64,000 nt of DNA, taken from Lacipirellula limnantheis (lineage in GTDB: Bacteria > Planctomycetota > Planctomycetia > Pirellulales > Lacipirellulaceae). How positions within the stretch are numbered: position 1 is the stretch's first letter; the number at the start of each line of letters is the position of its first letter. Shown here piece by piece: positions 19,235-27,885 of the stretch. The position numbers were made by a program, and so were the translations under genes. Below the pieces are notes generated by a model that made no database searches, was not told the origin of the DNA, and saw only the letters and a program-made list of their open reading frames with translations. The DNA lies in assembly GCF_007746075.1 (NCBI RefSeq), contig NZ_CP036339.1, positions 3,439,786-3,503,785 on the forward strand. The letters are read 5' to 3'.

Positions 19235-19989
19235 TTTCTGACGCGCTCCGCGTGGAAGTGAACCGAATGGATCTCATTTCCTCGTAGCGGAGATCTCGAC
19301 CATGGATTGGTGGACTCGCCGCTAACGACAATATCGACTGTCACAACGCGCAAATTGCAAATTGGCGTTGTAATTCAAAGGACTTTCCGTATTGAGAAGG
19401 GCTGAGTGATTCGCTCACTGGAAAGGATGCATATCTGCGTCGCTATTTCCAAATAGAGAATGCCAAGTGCGTCACAACGCACGCTTGCTGTGCCAATACC
19501 GCACGCATCATGACGCCCTTGTATTCAGCCCCGACGGCCACGACGGGGTCGTCACCAGTGTTCGCTGGCAGAGTTGGATAGAAATGGTTATTGTCCGGCC
19601 CCGATAATCGTCTGAATTTCGGTGTGCTTTACCGGATAAAAGGTAAGCGTTTCAGCAAGGACACCCTAGTCGCCGCTCTACGCCGTCACTCGAAACCAGG
19701 GGGGTGGGCCTCATCCGATCCCGGGCACCAGTGAAGCCGTGGGGGCCGCCGCTAAAAATCGGTCGTTAGATTGGCCGGGCGACGTGGCGGCGACTCTTCC
19801 CCGCCCCGGTCGATGTGACCGAAGCGTGCAACGCCGATTGGCTTGTGTGAGAATTAATTCGGGGCGAGAAGACAGCTCTTGGACCTTCTGACTGGGACAC
19901 GGGCTGGGAAGCAAACTGAAGACACCTAATGGACAGCGACGCGCCACGCCACGGCCAATAATAGAAATTGGACATTGTCAGGATTCAGG
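19235..19989. other. Intergenic stretch without a supported gene
   Basis: The sequence is of lower GC than the neighbouring genes and carries no credible frame. No RNA gene or repeat was recognised. Confidence 0.5.
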
Positions 19990-21111
19990 CTATTCCTTCG
20001 TTGCCTCGTAGTGGCTTCCGAGCGGTGCGAAGGTGAACAGCGTGGCCTCGACGAACTTGTCTGCGGCGTTCCCGTTGTAAGTCTTTCCGCCGACCAACTC
20101 CAGCTTTTTCACTGGCGCGCCCGGCTTCAGGTCGAGATCGTCCAAGCGCACCCAGAACGTCGCTGGGGTCATCGCCGAATCGAACATCACGATGCGATTG
20201 GTGCTATCGCTCACGGTGCGCCAGACGGTCGAGGAGACCCAGGGCTGGTTGTCGACGTCGATGCCAAGGGGCGTGCCGACGCTCCGCATGACGGAGAGCA
20301 CCGACATCATCGCCTGGAAGTGAAACTTCTGACCTGCCACGCCGCTGATGTACTGCGGCTTGGCTTCGGTCGGGATCGCAGCCAGCAGATACGTCGCCCG
20401 GACAAAGCGATCGGCGGCGCTGGACGTGCCGGGCAGCGACTTCGTCAGCCCGCCCGCCAGTTGCCAGTATTCCATGATGGCCAACTGCTTGTCGTATGTC
20501 GGCGAGTTCGTCATCACCTTGAACTGCTTGCCGTGGTGGATGACGAGCTTGCCCTGCACATACTCGAAGATGGCCGAGTCGCCGGTCGGATCGGCTATCG
20601 CGAGGTGCATATTCGCGGGCTTGCCAGTGGGCAGAACGACGGTTTGGACTTGGAAGCTCCCTTTTCTGAAGTCGGCCACCGCCTCGGCCACCGTCGCGTG
20701 GTTGTCGAGGATGTATTGCGCCCAAGTGCTCATCGAGATGACTTTGGTCCCTTCCGGCGGCTTGCCGTAATCAGACTCGACAAGGGCGAGCATGTTGACG
20801 ACCAGCCCCTTTTCGTTCATGCCTTCGGAGGTGCCGATGTCGTAGCCTGACACAATCAGACTGCCGTACTTCGACTCCCACGAGATGCTGTTCGTCCCGC
20901 CCATCCCGTCGCGCTGCATGCCGCGCGGCAGCACCCACATGTTGGACTTCAAGTCCTCGCCCCAGTCCATGGACCGACCGGTGATGACCGTGCCGTCCTT
21001 CGCCACGAAGAGAACTCGCGTGCAGGCCATTGCAGGCATCGGGAAAGAGGTGAGGACGAGTGTTCCGATCAGGGCAATCAGAACTCTGTGGGTGATTTGG
21101 TTAATTCGCAT
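19990..21111 (-). CDS. Linear amide C-N hydrolase, choloylglycine hydrolase family
   Basis: From ATG 21111 (AAGGAA upstream) the protein has 373 residues. A signal peptide ends at Ala29, exposing Cys30 (AMA|CTRVLF), the N-terminal nucleophile of the Ntn-hydrolase fold. Family motifs follow: GRSMDWGED, WESKYGSLIVSGY, EGMNEKGLVVNML, TWAQYILDN and NSPTYDKQL. Relatives include bile-salt hydrolases and penicillin V acylases, and planctomycete homologues may act on N-acyl-homoserine lactones or other amides. The export signal places it in the periplasm. A paralogue is at 38291. The substrate cannot be told from sequence. Confidence 0.9.
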   Translation of the reverse strand: MRINQITHRVLIALIGTLVLTSFPMPAMACTRVLFVAKDGTVITGRSMDWGEDLKSNMWVLPRGMQRDGMGGTNSISWESKYGSLIVSGYDIGTSEGMNEKGLVVNMLALVESDYGKPPEGTKVISMSTWAQYILDNHATVAEAVADFRKGSFQVQTVVLPTGKPANMHLAIADPTGDSAIFEYVQGKLVIHHGKQFKVMTNSPTYDKQLAIMEYWQLAGGLTKSLPGTSSAADRFVRATYLLAAIPTEAKPQYISGVAGQKFHFQAMMSVLSVMRSVGTPLGIDVDNQPWVSSTVWRTVSDSTNRIVMFDSAMTPATFWVRLDDLDLKPGAPVKKLELVGGKTYNGNAADKFVEATLFTFAPLGSHYEATKE

Positions 21112-21239
21112 AGAATGTTCCTTGTGATTGCATATCGGCGCCGGCATTCATGCTGCGATTGCAGTTTATAGCAGACTGCCCGTCAGAACACGAACAAACA
21201 GGTCGTTGGAACAGTCGAAAGGCCACACTGCATCGCGAG
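21112..21239. other. Upstream region of the hydrolase
   Basis: This short stretch holds the leader of the minus-strand hydrolase gene and ends at IS66 debris. No specific promoter could be assigned. Confidence 0.35.
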
Positions 21240-21395
21240 TTACCGCGACCAGCATCGGCGAGATTCCGGGTGCGTCGCCAACCTGGCGTCGGGCAGCAGC
21301 GTCCCGACCGCCGGCGGCGTGTTGCGTGACAACTGGGTCGGAAGATCGCACACAGAGGCGAACGGCTCGACCTGATTCGCCTTGAACCGTCGCAC
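21240..21395 (-). mobile_element. IS66-type transposase C-terminal remnant
   Basis: The minus strand encodes KANQVEPFASVCDLPTQL, GTLLPDARLATHPESR and RCWSR before a stop. This is the last 50 residues of an IS66-family transposase (the C-terminal domain of the DDE protein). No start, catalytic core or terminal repeat remains. Related remnants lie at 30775 and 44878. Confidence 0.65.
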
Positions 21396-21547
21396 CTCAA
21401 ACCATGCTGTCGGGCTGTGGATAGACGCTGCATGCGAGATAGCCAATCGACTTCACGACAAGCGTTTGCGTCGGGCAATGATCAACCAAACTACTCGCGA
21501 TCCGTCATCTAGTCAGACAAGTCGTTAACTCATGACTTGTTGCCAGT

Positions 21548-22669
21548 TTACATCCGGCGCGATCTGCGCCTTGCGCCGCCGATCAAGACGCAGATGCTTA
21601 ACATCGCAGTCGAGGGTTCCGGAACCGTTGCGATCGGGGCGCCGCCAAATGCCGTCTTCCAGGCGGAAAGGTCGACAGCGCTGAGCGGACTCGGCGAGCC
21701 GCCCCGTTGCCAGGCGAGGAAGTCGGCGCCATCGACATCGTTATCGAGGTCGAAGTCGCCTGCGAAAGGCGTCGCTTCCGCGACGGTCGCCAAACGAAAT
21801 CCGACGCTGAGATGCTCGTTCAAAGGATCTTCAATGAATTGCGTTCCCGCCCAGAGGTTGCTCGAAAATCCATTCCACTCTCCGCCGCGACGCGTCCGGT
21901 AGGTCTCGAAATCTGGCTGTAGCTTCTCCGTCCATTCAGACGCGTTCCCCCCTTGGTCAAAAGTCCCGTAGGGACTTGCCGACGCCACATAGGCGCCGAC
22001 GTCGGTCGGATCGCCGACGAGGAGGCTAATATTCGCCGAATTACTCCCGCCCGGAGGGGCCCCGCCGGCGGGGGCGACGTCATTGGCGGTCGGATACGCA
22101 AAGTAATGATCCGTCACACCGTCGTTTTTGTGGTAGGCGGCCTTATACCATTCGTTGTCGCTCGTCAGAAACCACGTCGCCCCGGAGTTTCGGACGATAT
22201 CGCGGCCATTGGTCGGTTCGGCCGTCCCCCCCAAGATGGTATAGGCGCCAGACTCGGTGTCGCCCGATCCCTGACCGTTACCGAGCCAGTTCGCAAATCG
22301 AACCGCGTCGTAAAAGCTCACGTAGTTCACGGGCTTATTTTGCATGCCGGCTTTTGGCGCATAGCTGTAGCTCCCGCTGACTCCACTCCGCGTGATGCCG
22401 CCTCGGGCATTGCTGCCCATATTGGCATTGTAGAGACCCAATGGATCGCTGACGGCCTTCGCGTTGAGGAACTCAACGTACTCGGCGTTGCGAACTTCAT
22501 AGGCGCCGATGCGGTATTCGTAGCCGACGCCGCCCCAGCCGGTCCAGTCATTTGCATTGCCGGCATGGCCGACCGGGACGGTCGCGATCGTGACCGCCGC
22601 CGCCGTGCGTGCGACGAGCCAGCAGCCGAACCAAGCCAACAGTAAATGAGTGACGAAGGGACGCTTCAT
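21548..22669 (-). CDS. Formylglycine-generating-enzyme-like (SUMF1) PEP-CTERM protein
   Basis: ATG 22669 follows GGGAGA and gives 373 residues with a signal peptide (MKRPFVTHLLLAWFG...). Residues 30-290 have the FGE-sulfatase/SUMF1 C-lectin-like fold: YRIGAYEVRNAEYVEFLNA, NKPVNYVSFYDAVRFANWL, WFLTSDNEWYKAAYH, GGNASEWTE and GFRLAT. The catalytic Cys pair of true formylglycine enzymes is not evident, so a structural or binding role is likelier. A dockerin-like EF-hand pair (GDFDLDNDVDGADFLAWQ) and a VPEPSTA PEP-CTERM tail follow. Same-strand neighbours are decayed. Confidence 0.88.
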   Translation of the reverse strand: MKRPFVTHLLLAWFGCWLVARTAAAVTIATVPVGHAGNANDWTGWGGVGYEYRIGAYEVRNAEYVEFLNAKAVSDPLGLYNANMGSNARGGITRSGVSGSYSYAPKAGMQNKPVNYVSFYDAVRFANWLGNGQGSGDTESGAYTILGGTAEPTNGRDIVRNSGATWFLTSDNEWYKAAYHKNDGVTDHYFAYPTANDVAPAGGAPPGGSNSANISLLVGDPTDVGAYVASASPYGTFDQGGNASEWTEKLQPDFETYRTRRGGEWNGFSSNLWAGTQFIEDPLNEHLSVGFRLATVAEATPFAGDFDLDNDVDGADFLAWQRGGSPSPLSAVDLSAWKTAFGGAPIATVPEPSTAMLSICVLIGGARRRSRRM

Positions 22670-22877
22670 GGCAATCTCCCGCGAGGACGCCTGCTGAGTG
22701 ATGTTCGATGCATCGCTCCGAACCGAGGGCACGGCGACGGTCACTCCAGGCGAACGCCTGCGGCGACCGTTCCGGGCGAGTCGAGTCCACAATAGATCGC
22801 CGCGCGCCGTTAGAACCGTTGCACTCTCGCGAGCGACGAGGGCCGATGGGAATTGAGAAACTAGTCAGGCCGCATCT

Positions 22878-23264
22878 TCAACCGCCCCCGCTCGCTTCCT
22901 TCTTTTTCAACGATTTAAGCAGCGCCTCGACGCTTTGCGCCGAACCGCTTGCGCCTCCCAGCGGGGAGACGGCCTTTCCCGACGTGGCCGCTGCTTCGCT
23001 GTCATCAGTTTCCAGCGCGATGTGGCCATCGGCGGACTTTAGTTGTGCCAGCAACGCCTCCACCCGCGGCGTTTGCGTCGCGTTACTTCCGCCAACGATG
23101 GTCGACGCCAAGTATTCCGGCTCCTGGGCCGCTGCCGCCTGGACCTTGTCTGCGTCGAACAGATCTAGTTGGCCATTGTCCGGGTCGACTCCCACGAGGT
23201 AGCGACCCGAATTCAGCAGTTTCCGCGACTCCGCGCGAAACCGGCCCGAGTGTAATTCATAAGT
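22878..23264 (-). pseudogene. N-truncated fragment of an unknown protein
   Basis: The open frame enters from a stop near 23265 without an ATG. It reads ELHSGRFRAESRKLLNSGRY, LVGVDPDNGQLDLFDADKVQ, then a low-complexity Ala/Ser/Lys tail ending KSLKKKEASGGG. A GTG at 23195 could start a 105-residue protein, but it falls inside the apparent domain. The composition is protein-like. I do not recognise the family. It sits among other fragments, so I treat it as a gene remnant. Confidence 0.4.
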
Positions 23265-23349
23265 TCATCACTTGCGATTAGAAATTAGTCGTGGATACCA
23301 ACTTTTTACGGCTTTAGAGGAGAGTAGGTCGACGGGTGGTCCCCTGGCA

Positions 23350-23452
23350 AATGAGGTCTTGCCGGCTCTCATCCACGTGGCGGACGCGATTGCCGCCCGC
23401 CAGTCATTGGGGTCTTTCCGAACGGTGGAAACCGGTGATCTGAAGCCTGAAC
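23350..23452 (+). pseudogene. Fragment duplicated from an HDOD-domain gene
   Basis: The reading EVLPALIHVADAIAARQSLG, SFRTVETGDLKPE matches residues 234-266 of the intact HDOD protein at 50100 at most positions, and the DNA is also alike. Only these 33 or so codons are present. The fragment runs directly into the dispersed repeat at 23450. Confidence 0.7.
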
Positions 23453-23548
23453 GTGGGCATTGTGACTGAGACGCCGCCCTCCAGAGGCCTAAGCATAAGT
23501 CGAGAAGCCAAGGGGTGCGCGACAAACGACGTCACCCTCGCTGCGGTC
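23450..23548. repeat. Dispersed ~98-bp repeat, copy 2
   Basis: This is the second copy of the element at 4015-4112, again just past the stop of a minus-strand dockerin/PEP-CTERM gene. The left end abuts the HDOD gene fragment. Confidence 0.65.
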
Positions 23549-23566
23549 CCGTCGCCGGCGATCGAG

Positions 23567-24451
23567 CTACCTTCGCTTTGGGACGAACGCACAGCCCGAC
23601 AGTGCGGCCGCCCCGAGCAATAAACCCACGGGCTCAGGGACGACGCTCACGCCGGCCGTGACGCCGACGTTGCGCTGCCAAATGAGAAAATCCGCGCCGT
23701 CGACGTGAGAATCGTTGTCGGCGTCGCCCTGCGCATGCGACGCCTCGGCGTCGCCCGCGAAGCCGGCCTTCCACGCTGCCAAATCGCCAGCGTCGACGAC
23801 CCCGTCGTGAGTGAAGTCGGCCAGCGAAAGCGGCGTGGCCGAGATTGTCGTCACCGTGGCGCGTAAGACGAATGGGTTGCCCGTGCCTGCTTCGTCTTCG
23901 CCAAACATGTCAAACGAAATTTCGCTCCACGCAGCAGGGTTAGCGGCAACGGCTTCCACCAGTGAATCCGACGAAAGGGCGCTTGCAGACTGGTCCTCGA
24001 AGTCAAAAGCGACTTCCATAAAGTCAATTCCTGGCGATCCGATGGCGGACGGGACGGTATCGATTGTGAAACCGACCGTGAAGAAATCTGGAAAAGACTC
24101 GCCGTCACTAACGCCGGCAAACTGAAAGTCGCCGGTCGAGAAAGCTGAGAACTCGCCGCTAACGAGGGCAAAGTCATTGAGCGCCGCGGGCATTAAGTAT
24201 GATCCGCTGGTTGTATTGTCCGGCGCGCTGTCTGGAACCGTGAGATCGACGACGAATGATCCGGTGAGAATCGACCCGACATTCAGCAGGTCGCCAAATA
24301 CATGGTTGCTGTCCTGCAACAATTCGACCGTGGCCTCAAAAGAGAACCGCGTCACTTGAGCCCAGGCTGGGTCGGCCGCAGCTGCCGTTAGGAGCAGAGC
24401 GATCAAGAGACGACCGTTCTGGAGCGCACGTAGAAACAGCTGAATTGTCAT
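23567..24451 (-). CDS. Dockerin-like PEP-CTERM secreted protein
   Basis: ATG 24451 is preferred because AAGGTG lies eight bases upstream; a GTG three codons earlier is the alternative. The 294-residue product has a signal peptide to about residue 32 (PAWAQ), a beta-rich body with TRFSFEATVELLQDSN, ILTGSFVVDLTVPDSAPDN and DFMEVAFDFED, typical of secreted proteins with choice-of-anchor domains. A dockerin-like pair follows (ADFTHDGVVDAGDLAAWKAG and GDADNDSHVDGADFLIWQ) and then VVPEPVGLLLGAAALSG and a basic end. It probably sits on the surface or in the matrix. The function of the body is unknown. Confidence 0.85.
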   Translation of the reverse strand: MTIQLFLRALQNGRLLIALLLTAAAADPAWAQVTRFSFEATVELLQDSNHVFGDLLNVGSILTGSFVVDLTVPDSAPDNTTSGSYLMPAALNDFALVSGEFSAFSTGDFQFAGVSDGESFPDFFTVGFTIDTVPSAIGSPGIDFMEVAFDFEDQSASALSSDSLVEAVAANPAAWSEISFDMFGEDEAGTGNPFVLRATVTTISATPLSLADFTHDGVVDAGDLAAWKAGFAGDAEASHAQGDADNDSHVDGADFLIWQRNVGVTAGVSVVPEPVGLLLGAAALSGCAFVPKRR

Positions 24452-25147
24452 TGCTCGCACCTTGAGATTGAACGGAAAAGAGGCACGAAACGGGCCGCAT
24501 TGGGGAGCCTATACCTACTGCAATTGCCCTAGAAATGCAACTATTTGCCTCCTGCGACTGGTCGCGTCCGTTAGGTCAGAATCGCCTCCTTTTTAAAACC
24601 TGGGTCCGTTTCGGGTCGTGGACGAGCGCGGACGCGAGCTTCAGTCGTTGCTTCATCCCCGTTGAATACGACTCGACGTTGCGGTATCTGGATTCGCCCA
24701 GCGCCATGTGGTCAGGCGTTTTATGGGTCCGTTTCAGCGCGTCGGTCCGGCGCCTGCCTAGCAGTTCGCCGGCGCAGGCGACTAATTCGACGCCTGCGGC
24801 GTGGGAAGTCCAGGCGGATAATCGGTGGGTGACAATAGCGCAGGCCGCACGACGGCCTGCGCGCGACCATTGGTTCATCGCCATCGGTGGGAGCAAGCAT
24901 CGAGTCGCAATGGCCGCGTTACATTCCGCACAGACCAAGCCATCGAACGTGTGACTACGAATCATGCTGAGGTGCGTCGCAGATTTCGACAGAATTTCCG
25001 CCGCGCCGGACAATTCGACATAGGCTTTCATTGGACCGCCTGAGATAGACAGTCCGCCAGCGCCAGCTGTTGAAGCGGCGCTGGCAGCCTTTTCCGAGAC
25101 GCCCCGGCGCGCCTCCCCGCCTTCTCTTCCTGCCGAGGAGCATTGCC
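24452..25147. other. Stretch without an intact gene, contains ABC ATPase debris
   Basis: Apart from the ABC transporter fragment at 24610-24775 I find no supported gene. The right end holds the leader of the gene at 25148. Confidence 0.5.
24610..24775 (-). pseudogene. Internal fragment of an ABC-transporter ATPase
   Basis: The minus strand reads AGELLG..RTDALKRTH, LGESRYRNVESYSTGMKQRL and KLASALVHDP. YSTGMKQRLKLA is the ABC signature motif, and the segment before it is the helical domain. Walker A and Walker B regions are absent. The flanking residues in the same frame do not fit the family. Confidence 0.6.
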
Positions 25148-25804
25148 ATGTTCCGTCCTCAAGCTGCGTTCGCTGCTGCGCGCTCGCCAAGTTTATTGAG
25201 CCTGACGCTGCTGGCCTGCTGGGCGCTCGCCCCGGCGACTGCTCAGGCGATCGAGATCGTCGCCATTGAAGAGTTCTGGGAGTTGAATGTGGGCGAACCA
25301 GACGCCCAGCGGAGCGCTCCGCAAGTGACGATGGTCACCTCGCCGGTGGGCTCGCTCGACGGCGTGTACTTTCTGTTCGCACTCAATCACCGGAGCCATC
25401 CCGAATGGGCCCCCGGCGGGATGCAGGTGCAGCTCTGGAATGGCGGCGAGCTCGTGGCCAGCCACGCCAGCCACGAGGAGGATGCCTTGCAACAGACGAA
25501 CGAACTCGTCCGCTGGGTCCAACGCACGGAGCTCAAGAACGGTCAACTCACGTTCAAGATTCACTCCGGGGAGAGCGACTCGTGGGGCTCCTTCGGGGGC
25601 GACGGCCTCAAGTTCTCGTTCGCCTCGGACCTCCACAACCTCAACGGCTACCTACCCGCCGTGGCGATCGAGGAATCCGGCGTCAACTTCGCTGGAAATC
25701 GAGTCCGCTCGCTGACGCTGACGAAGTTGCGCTGGACCGATTCCGCCGGACAAGTCTACGAACTGAATGCGCCGATTGACGTCGACGCCGATCTCGATCC
25801 GTAG
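25148..25804 (+). CDS. Secreted protein of unknown function at head of Tad-like operon
   Basis: ATG 25148 follows a good GAGGAG site and gives 218 residues with a signal peptide (FAAARSPSLLSLTLLACWAL, cleavage after AQA). An upstream in-frame codon would place 26 polar residues before it. The mature part is acidic and beta-rich, with EEFWELNVGEPD, VYFLFALNHRSHPEWAPGGM, QVQLWNGGELVASH and TKLRWTDSAGQVYELNAP. I do not recognise the family. Its position 59 bp before two Tad genes suggests a role in the same surface structure or its biogenesis. Confidence 0.75.
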   Translation: MFRPQAAFAAARSPSLLSLTLLACWALAPATAQAIEIVAIEEFWELNVGEPDAQRSAPQVTMVTSPVGSLDGVYFLFALNHRSHPEWAPGGMQVQLWNGGELVASHASHEEDALQQTNELVRWVQRTELKNGQLTFKIHSGESDSWGSFGGDGLKFSFASDLHNLNGYLPAVAIEESGVNFAGNRVRSLTLTKLRWTDSAGQVYELNAPIDVDADLDP

Positions 25805-25863
25805 GCTCGGGTGACGTTGGGCTTCGTCCGCAATCCCCCCTCAGAAAGCTTCTGGTGATCCCC

Positions 25864-27033
25864 ATGCAACTCGCGACTCAAAGAATTCGTCGGGTCCGCG
25901 CCGCAGAGCGCCGCGGCGCCATTACTGTGCTGGCCGCGTTCTTGGCGGTGGTCGTCCTTGCCATGGTGGCATTCTCGGTCGACACCGGCTACATCCTTTC
26001 CAACAAGCAGGAACTGCAGCGTACCGCCGACGCAGCGGCTATGGCCGCCTGCTGGGAGTACGGGCAGAAGCTCTCCAAGGGCGTTGCGCCGGCAGAAGCG
26101 GTCGCGGCCGGACGAGCGGCGGCGGTGCAATACGCCGGCAGCAATCAGGTGGCGCACCTCCAGACGGAAATCAACCAGAACGCCGGCAATTCACCCAATG
26201 GCGACCTGGTTTTCGGTCAGATTGCCGACTTGTATGATCCAACTGCCACGGTCAACACCGCCACGCTCAAAGATTTTAACGCGGTCAAGATTCGCATTCG
26301 TCGCGACGAGTCGCTCAACGGCGAAGCGCCCTACTTCTTCGCCAAGATCTTCGGGCTAACGGGCCAGGGTCTCAATGCTGAGGCCACCGCCGGCTACTAC
26401 CGCAACATTCGCGGCGTCCGACCGCCGGCCGGGGGGGGCAACATCGACGTCCTGCCCTACGCCCTCGATTGGGAAACATGGAAGGCGCTCTTGGCCGGCA
26501 CTGCAGCCGACCAATGGCGGTGGAACAACGATACCAAGACGATCACGCCGGGCGCCGACGGGGTGCTCGAAGTGAACCTGTTTCCCCAGGGGACCGGATC
26601 TCCCGGCAACCGCGGCACCGTCGACATCGGCAGCAGCAACAACAGCACGGCCGACATCACCCGTCAGATCCTGCACGGCATCTCGCCGAACGACTTGGCT
26701 TACCATGGCGGGTCGCTGGAATTCAATGACGACGGCGAACTCGACCTGAACGGCGACACTGGCATCAGCGCCGGCGCCAAGGACGAACTGACGTCGATCA
26801 AAGGTCAGCCGCGGTTGATCCCGATTTTTTCGAAGGTGGTTGGTCCCGGCAACAACGCCCAGTACACGATTATCCACTGGGCCGGCATCCGGATCATGGA
26901 AGTCAAACTGACCGGGGCGATGAACCAAAAGCGCGTCACGATTCAGCCGTGCCCGATGGTGCTCTCGGGGGTGATCCCGTCGGGAGAGTCGACTAGTAGT
27001 TTCGTTTACACTCCCGTCGTCCTGGTGAAATAG
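25864..27033 (+). CDS. TadG-like pilus-assembly / pseudopilin-type protein
   Basis: The protein has 389 residues from ATG 25864; a GTG three codons earlier is also possible. The N-terminus is the Tad-type membrane anchor: RRGAITVLAAFLAVVVLAMVAFSVDTGYI followed by SNKQELQRTADAAAMAACWE (split here). The long extracytoplasmic part includes IRRDESLNGEAPYFFAKIFG and a beta-rich end with no von Willebrand metal site that I can see. Tad G-type proteins help assemble Flp pili or related surface structures. It is followed by a TadE-like gene 63 bp downstream and is likely in one operon with it. Confidence 0.85.
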   Translation: MQLATQRIRRVRAAERRGAITVLAAFLAVVVLAMVAFSVDTGYILSNKQELQRTADAAAMAACWEYGQKLSKGVAPAEAVAAGRAAAVQYAGSNQVAHLQTEINQNAGNSPNGDLVFGQIADLYDPTATVNTATLKDFNAVKIRIRRDESLNGEAPYFFAKIFGLTGQGLNAEATAGYYRNIRGVRPPAGGGNIDVLPYALDWETWKALLAGTAADQWRWNNDTKTITPGADGVLEVNLFPQGTGSPGNRGTVDIGSSNNSTADITRQILHGISPNDLAYHGGSLEFNDDGELDLNGDTGISAGAKDELTSIKGQPRLIPIFSKVVGPGNNAQYTIIHWAGIRIMEVKLTGAMNQKRVTIQPCPMVLSGVIPSGESTSSFVYTPVVLVK

Positions 27034-27096
27034 ACCAGCGTCCCTTAGGACGAAGCCGCCGTGGGCGGACGTTCGCCGCCGACTCAGGATGTCGTC

Positions 27097-27537
27097 ATGA
27101 AACTCCTTCGATCCCAGCCGCCGATGACCGTTCGTCGTCGCCGTCCGCTCCGCCGTCATCGCGGCGTGGCGGCCGTCGAGTTTGCGTTCGTGGCGCCGAT
27201 CTTCTTTTTGATGGTGCTGGGCATCATTGAGATCGGCCGGGCGATGATGGTGCAGCAGGTGCTGATCAACGCCTCGCGCGTCGGGGCTCGCCGCGCGTCG
27301 ATGCTCTCATCCACCCAGCAAGCTACCATCGAGGCCGTCGAGGAATACGCGGCGGGCGTCGGGGTGAACGGCGTCGTCGCCACGGTCTCTCCCAATCCGG
27401 CGACGGCGACTGCGGGTCAGCCGGTGACGGTTGACGTCACGATCGGCTTCAACCAGGTCAGCTGGTTGCCGGCGCCTTGGCTCCTGGGCGGGAGGGATCT
27501 TAGCTCTTCTTCGGTCATGCGGAAAGAAGGGTTCTGA
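27097..27537 (+). CDS. TadE-like protein
   Basis: From ATG 27097 the protein has 146 residues. RRHRGVAAVEFAFVAPIFFL and MVLGIIEIGRAMMVQQ form the TadE membrane segment with the conserved E of the pseudopilin-like motif. INASRVGARRASM follows, as usual in the family. The periplasmic part is short and ends in DLSSSSVMRKEGF. TadE proteins are minor pseudopilins of Flp/Tad pili. Only two Tad proteins are encoded here; the ATPase, secretin and prepilin peptidase must lie elsewhere. Confidence 0.88.
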   Translation: MKLLRSQPPMTVRRRRPLRRHRGVAAVEFAFVAPIFFLMVLGIIEIGRAMMVQQVLINASRVGARRASMLSSTQQATIEAVEEYAAGVGVNGVVATVSPNPATATAGQPVTVDVTIGFNQVSWLPAPWLLGGRDLSSSSVMRKEGF

Positions 27538-27592
27538 GCTGGCGGCGTCCGGCCATTGTTCCTTCGCGGGTGGAAGGGCAAGAGTTCTCGGT

Positions 27593-27643
27593 GCTTCGAG
27601 CCCCGGCGTGGAAATTCATGGCGCCGCGCCGGGGCCGCGAAGC
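27593..27643 (+). terminator. Hairpin downstream of the Tad-like operon
   Basis: Arms CCCCGGCG (27601-27608) and CGCCGGGG (27627-27634) pair, and outer arms GCTTCG/CGAAGC extend the stem with a small mismatch. It lies about 60 bp after the TadE stop codon. No clear U-run follows, so termination is an inference. Confidence 0.45.
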
Positions 27644-27885
27644 AGGCGGTGCGCGGAAGGCGAGTGATGCTCACTAGGCATACAAACTCGGCAGCGAGCA
27701 AACGACGCATTGCCGACGACGCGGCGAAATGACGCGAGGCAGATCCGAGAAGACTTTGGTTAAATGACGCAGCTCGGGACGGCTTTGCGCGAACGCTGTG
27801 ATGCTAACAAGCTGTAGGGGCTCAGGAATGCGTCGACAAACTTGGAAATATTGAGCAAAGGGCAATAGGCGTCGGATGGGGAAAT
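27644..27885. other. Short intergenic stretch between convergent genes
   Basis: Nothing recognised here; it separates the Tad-like operon from the convergent P-type ATPase gene. Confidence 0.4.

Noticed and set aside
20204..20770. Opposite-strand frames inside the choloylglycine-hydrolase genes
   Set aside because: They are shadows of high-GC coding sequence, with no start signals or known domains.
24576..25190. A 204-residue minus-strand gene
   Set aside because: Only the 55-residue ABC-ATPase segment looks like protein; the rest is unrelated sequence read in the same frame and overlaps the gene at 25148.
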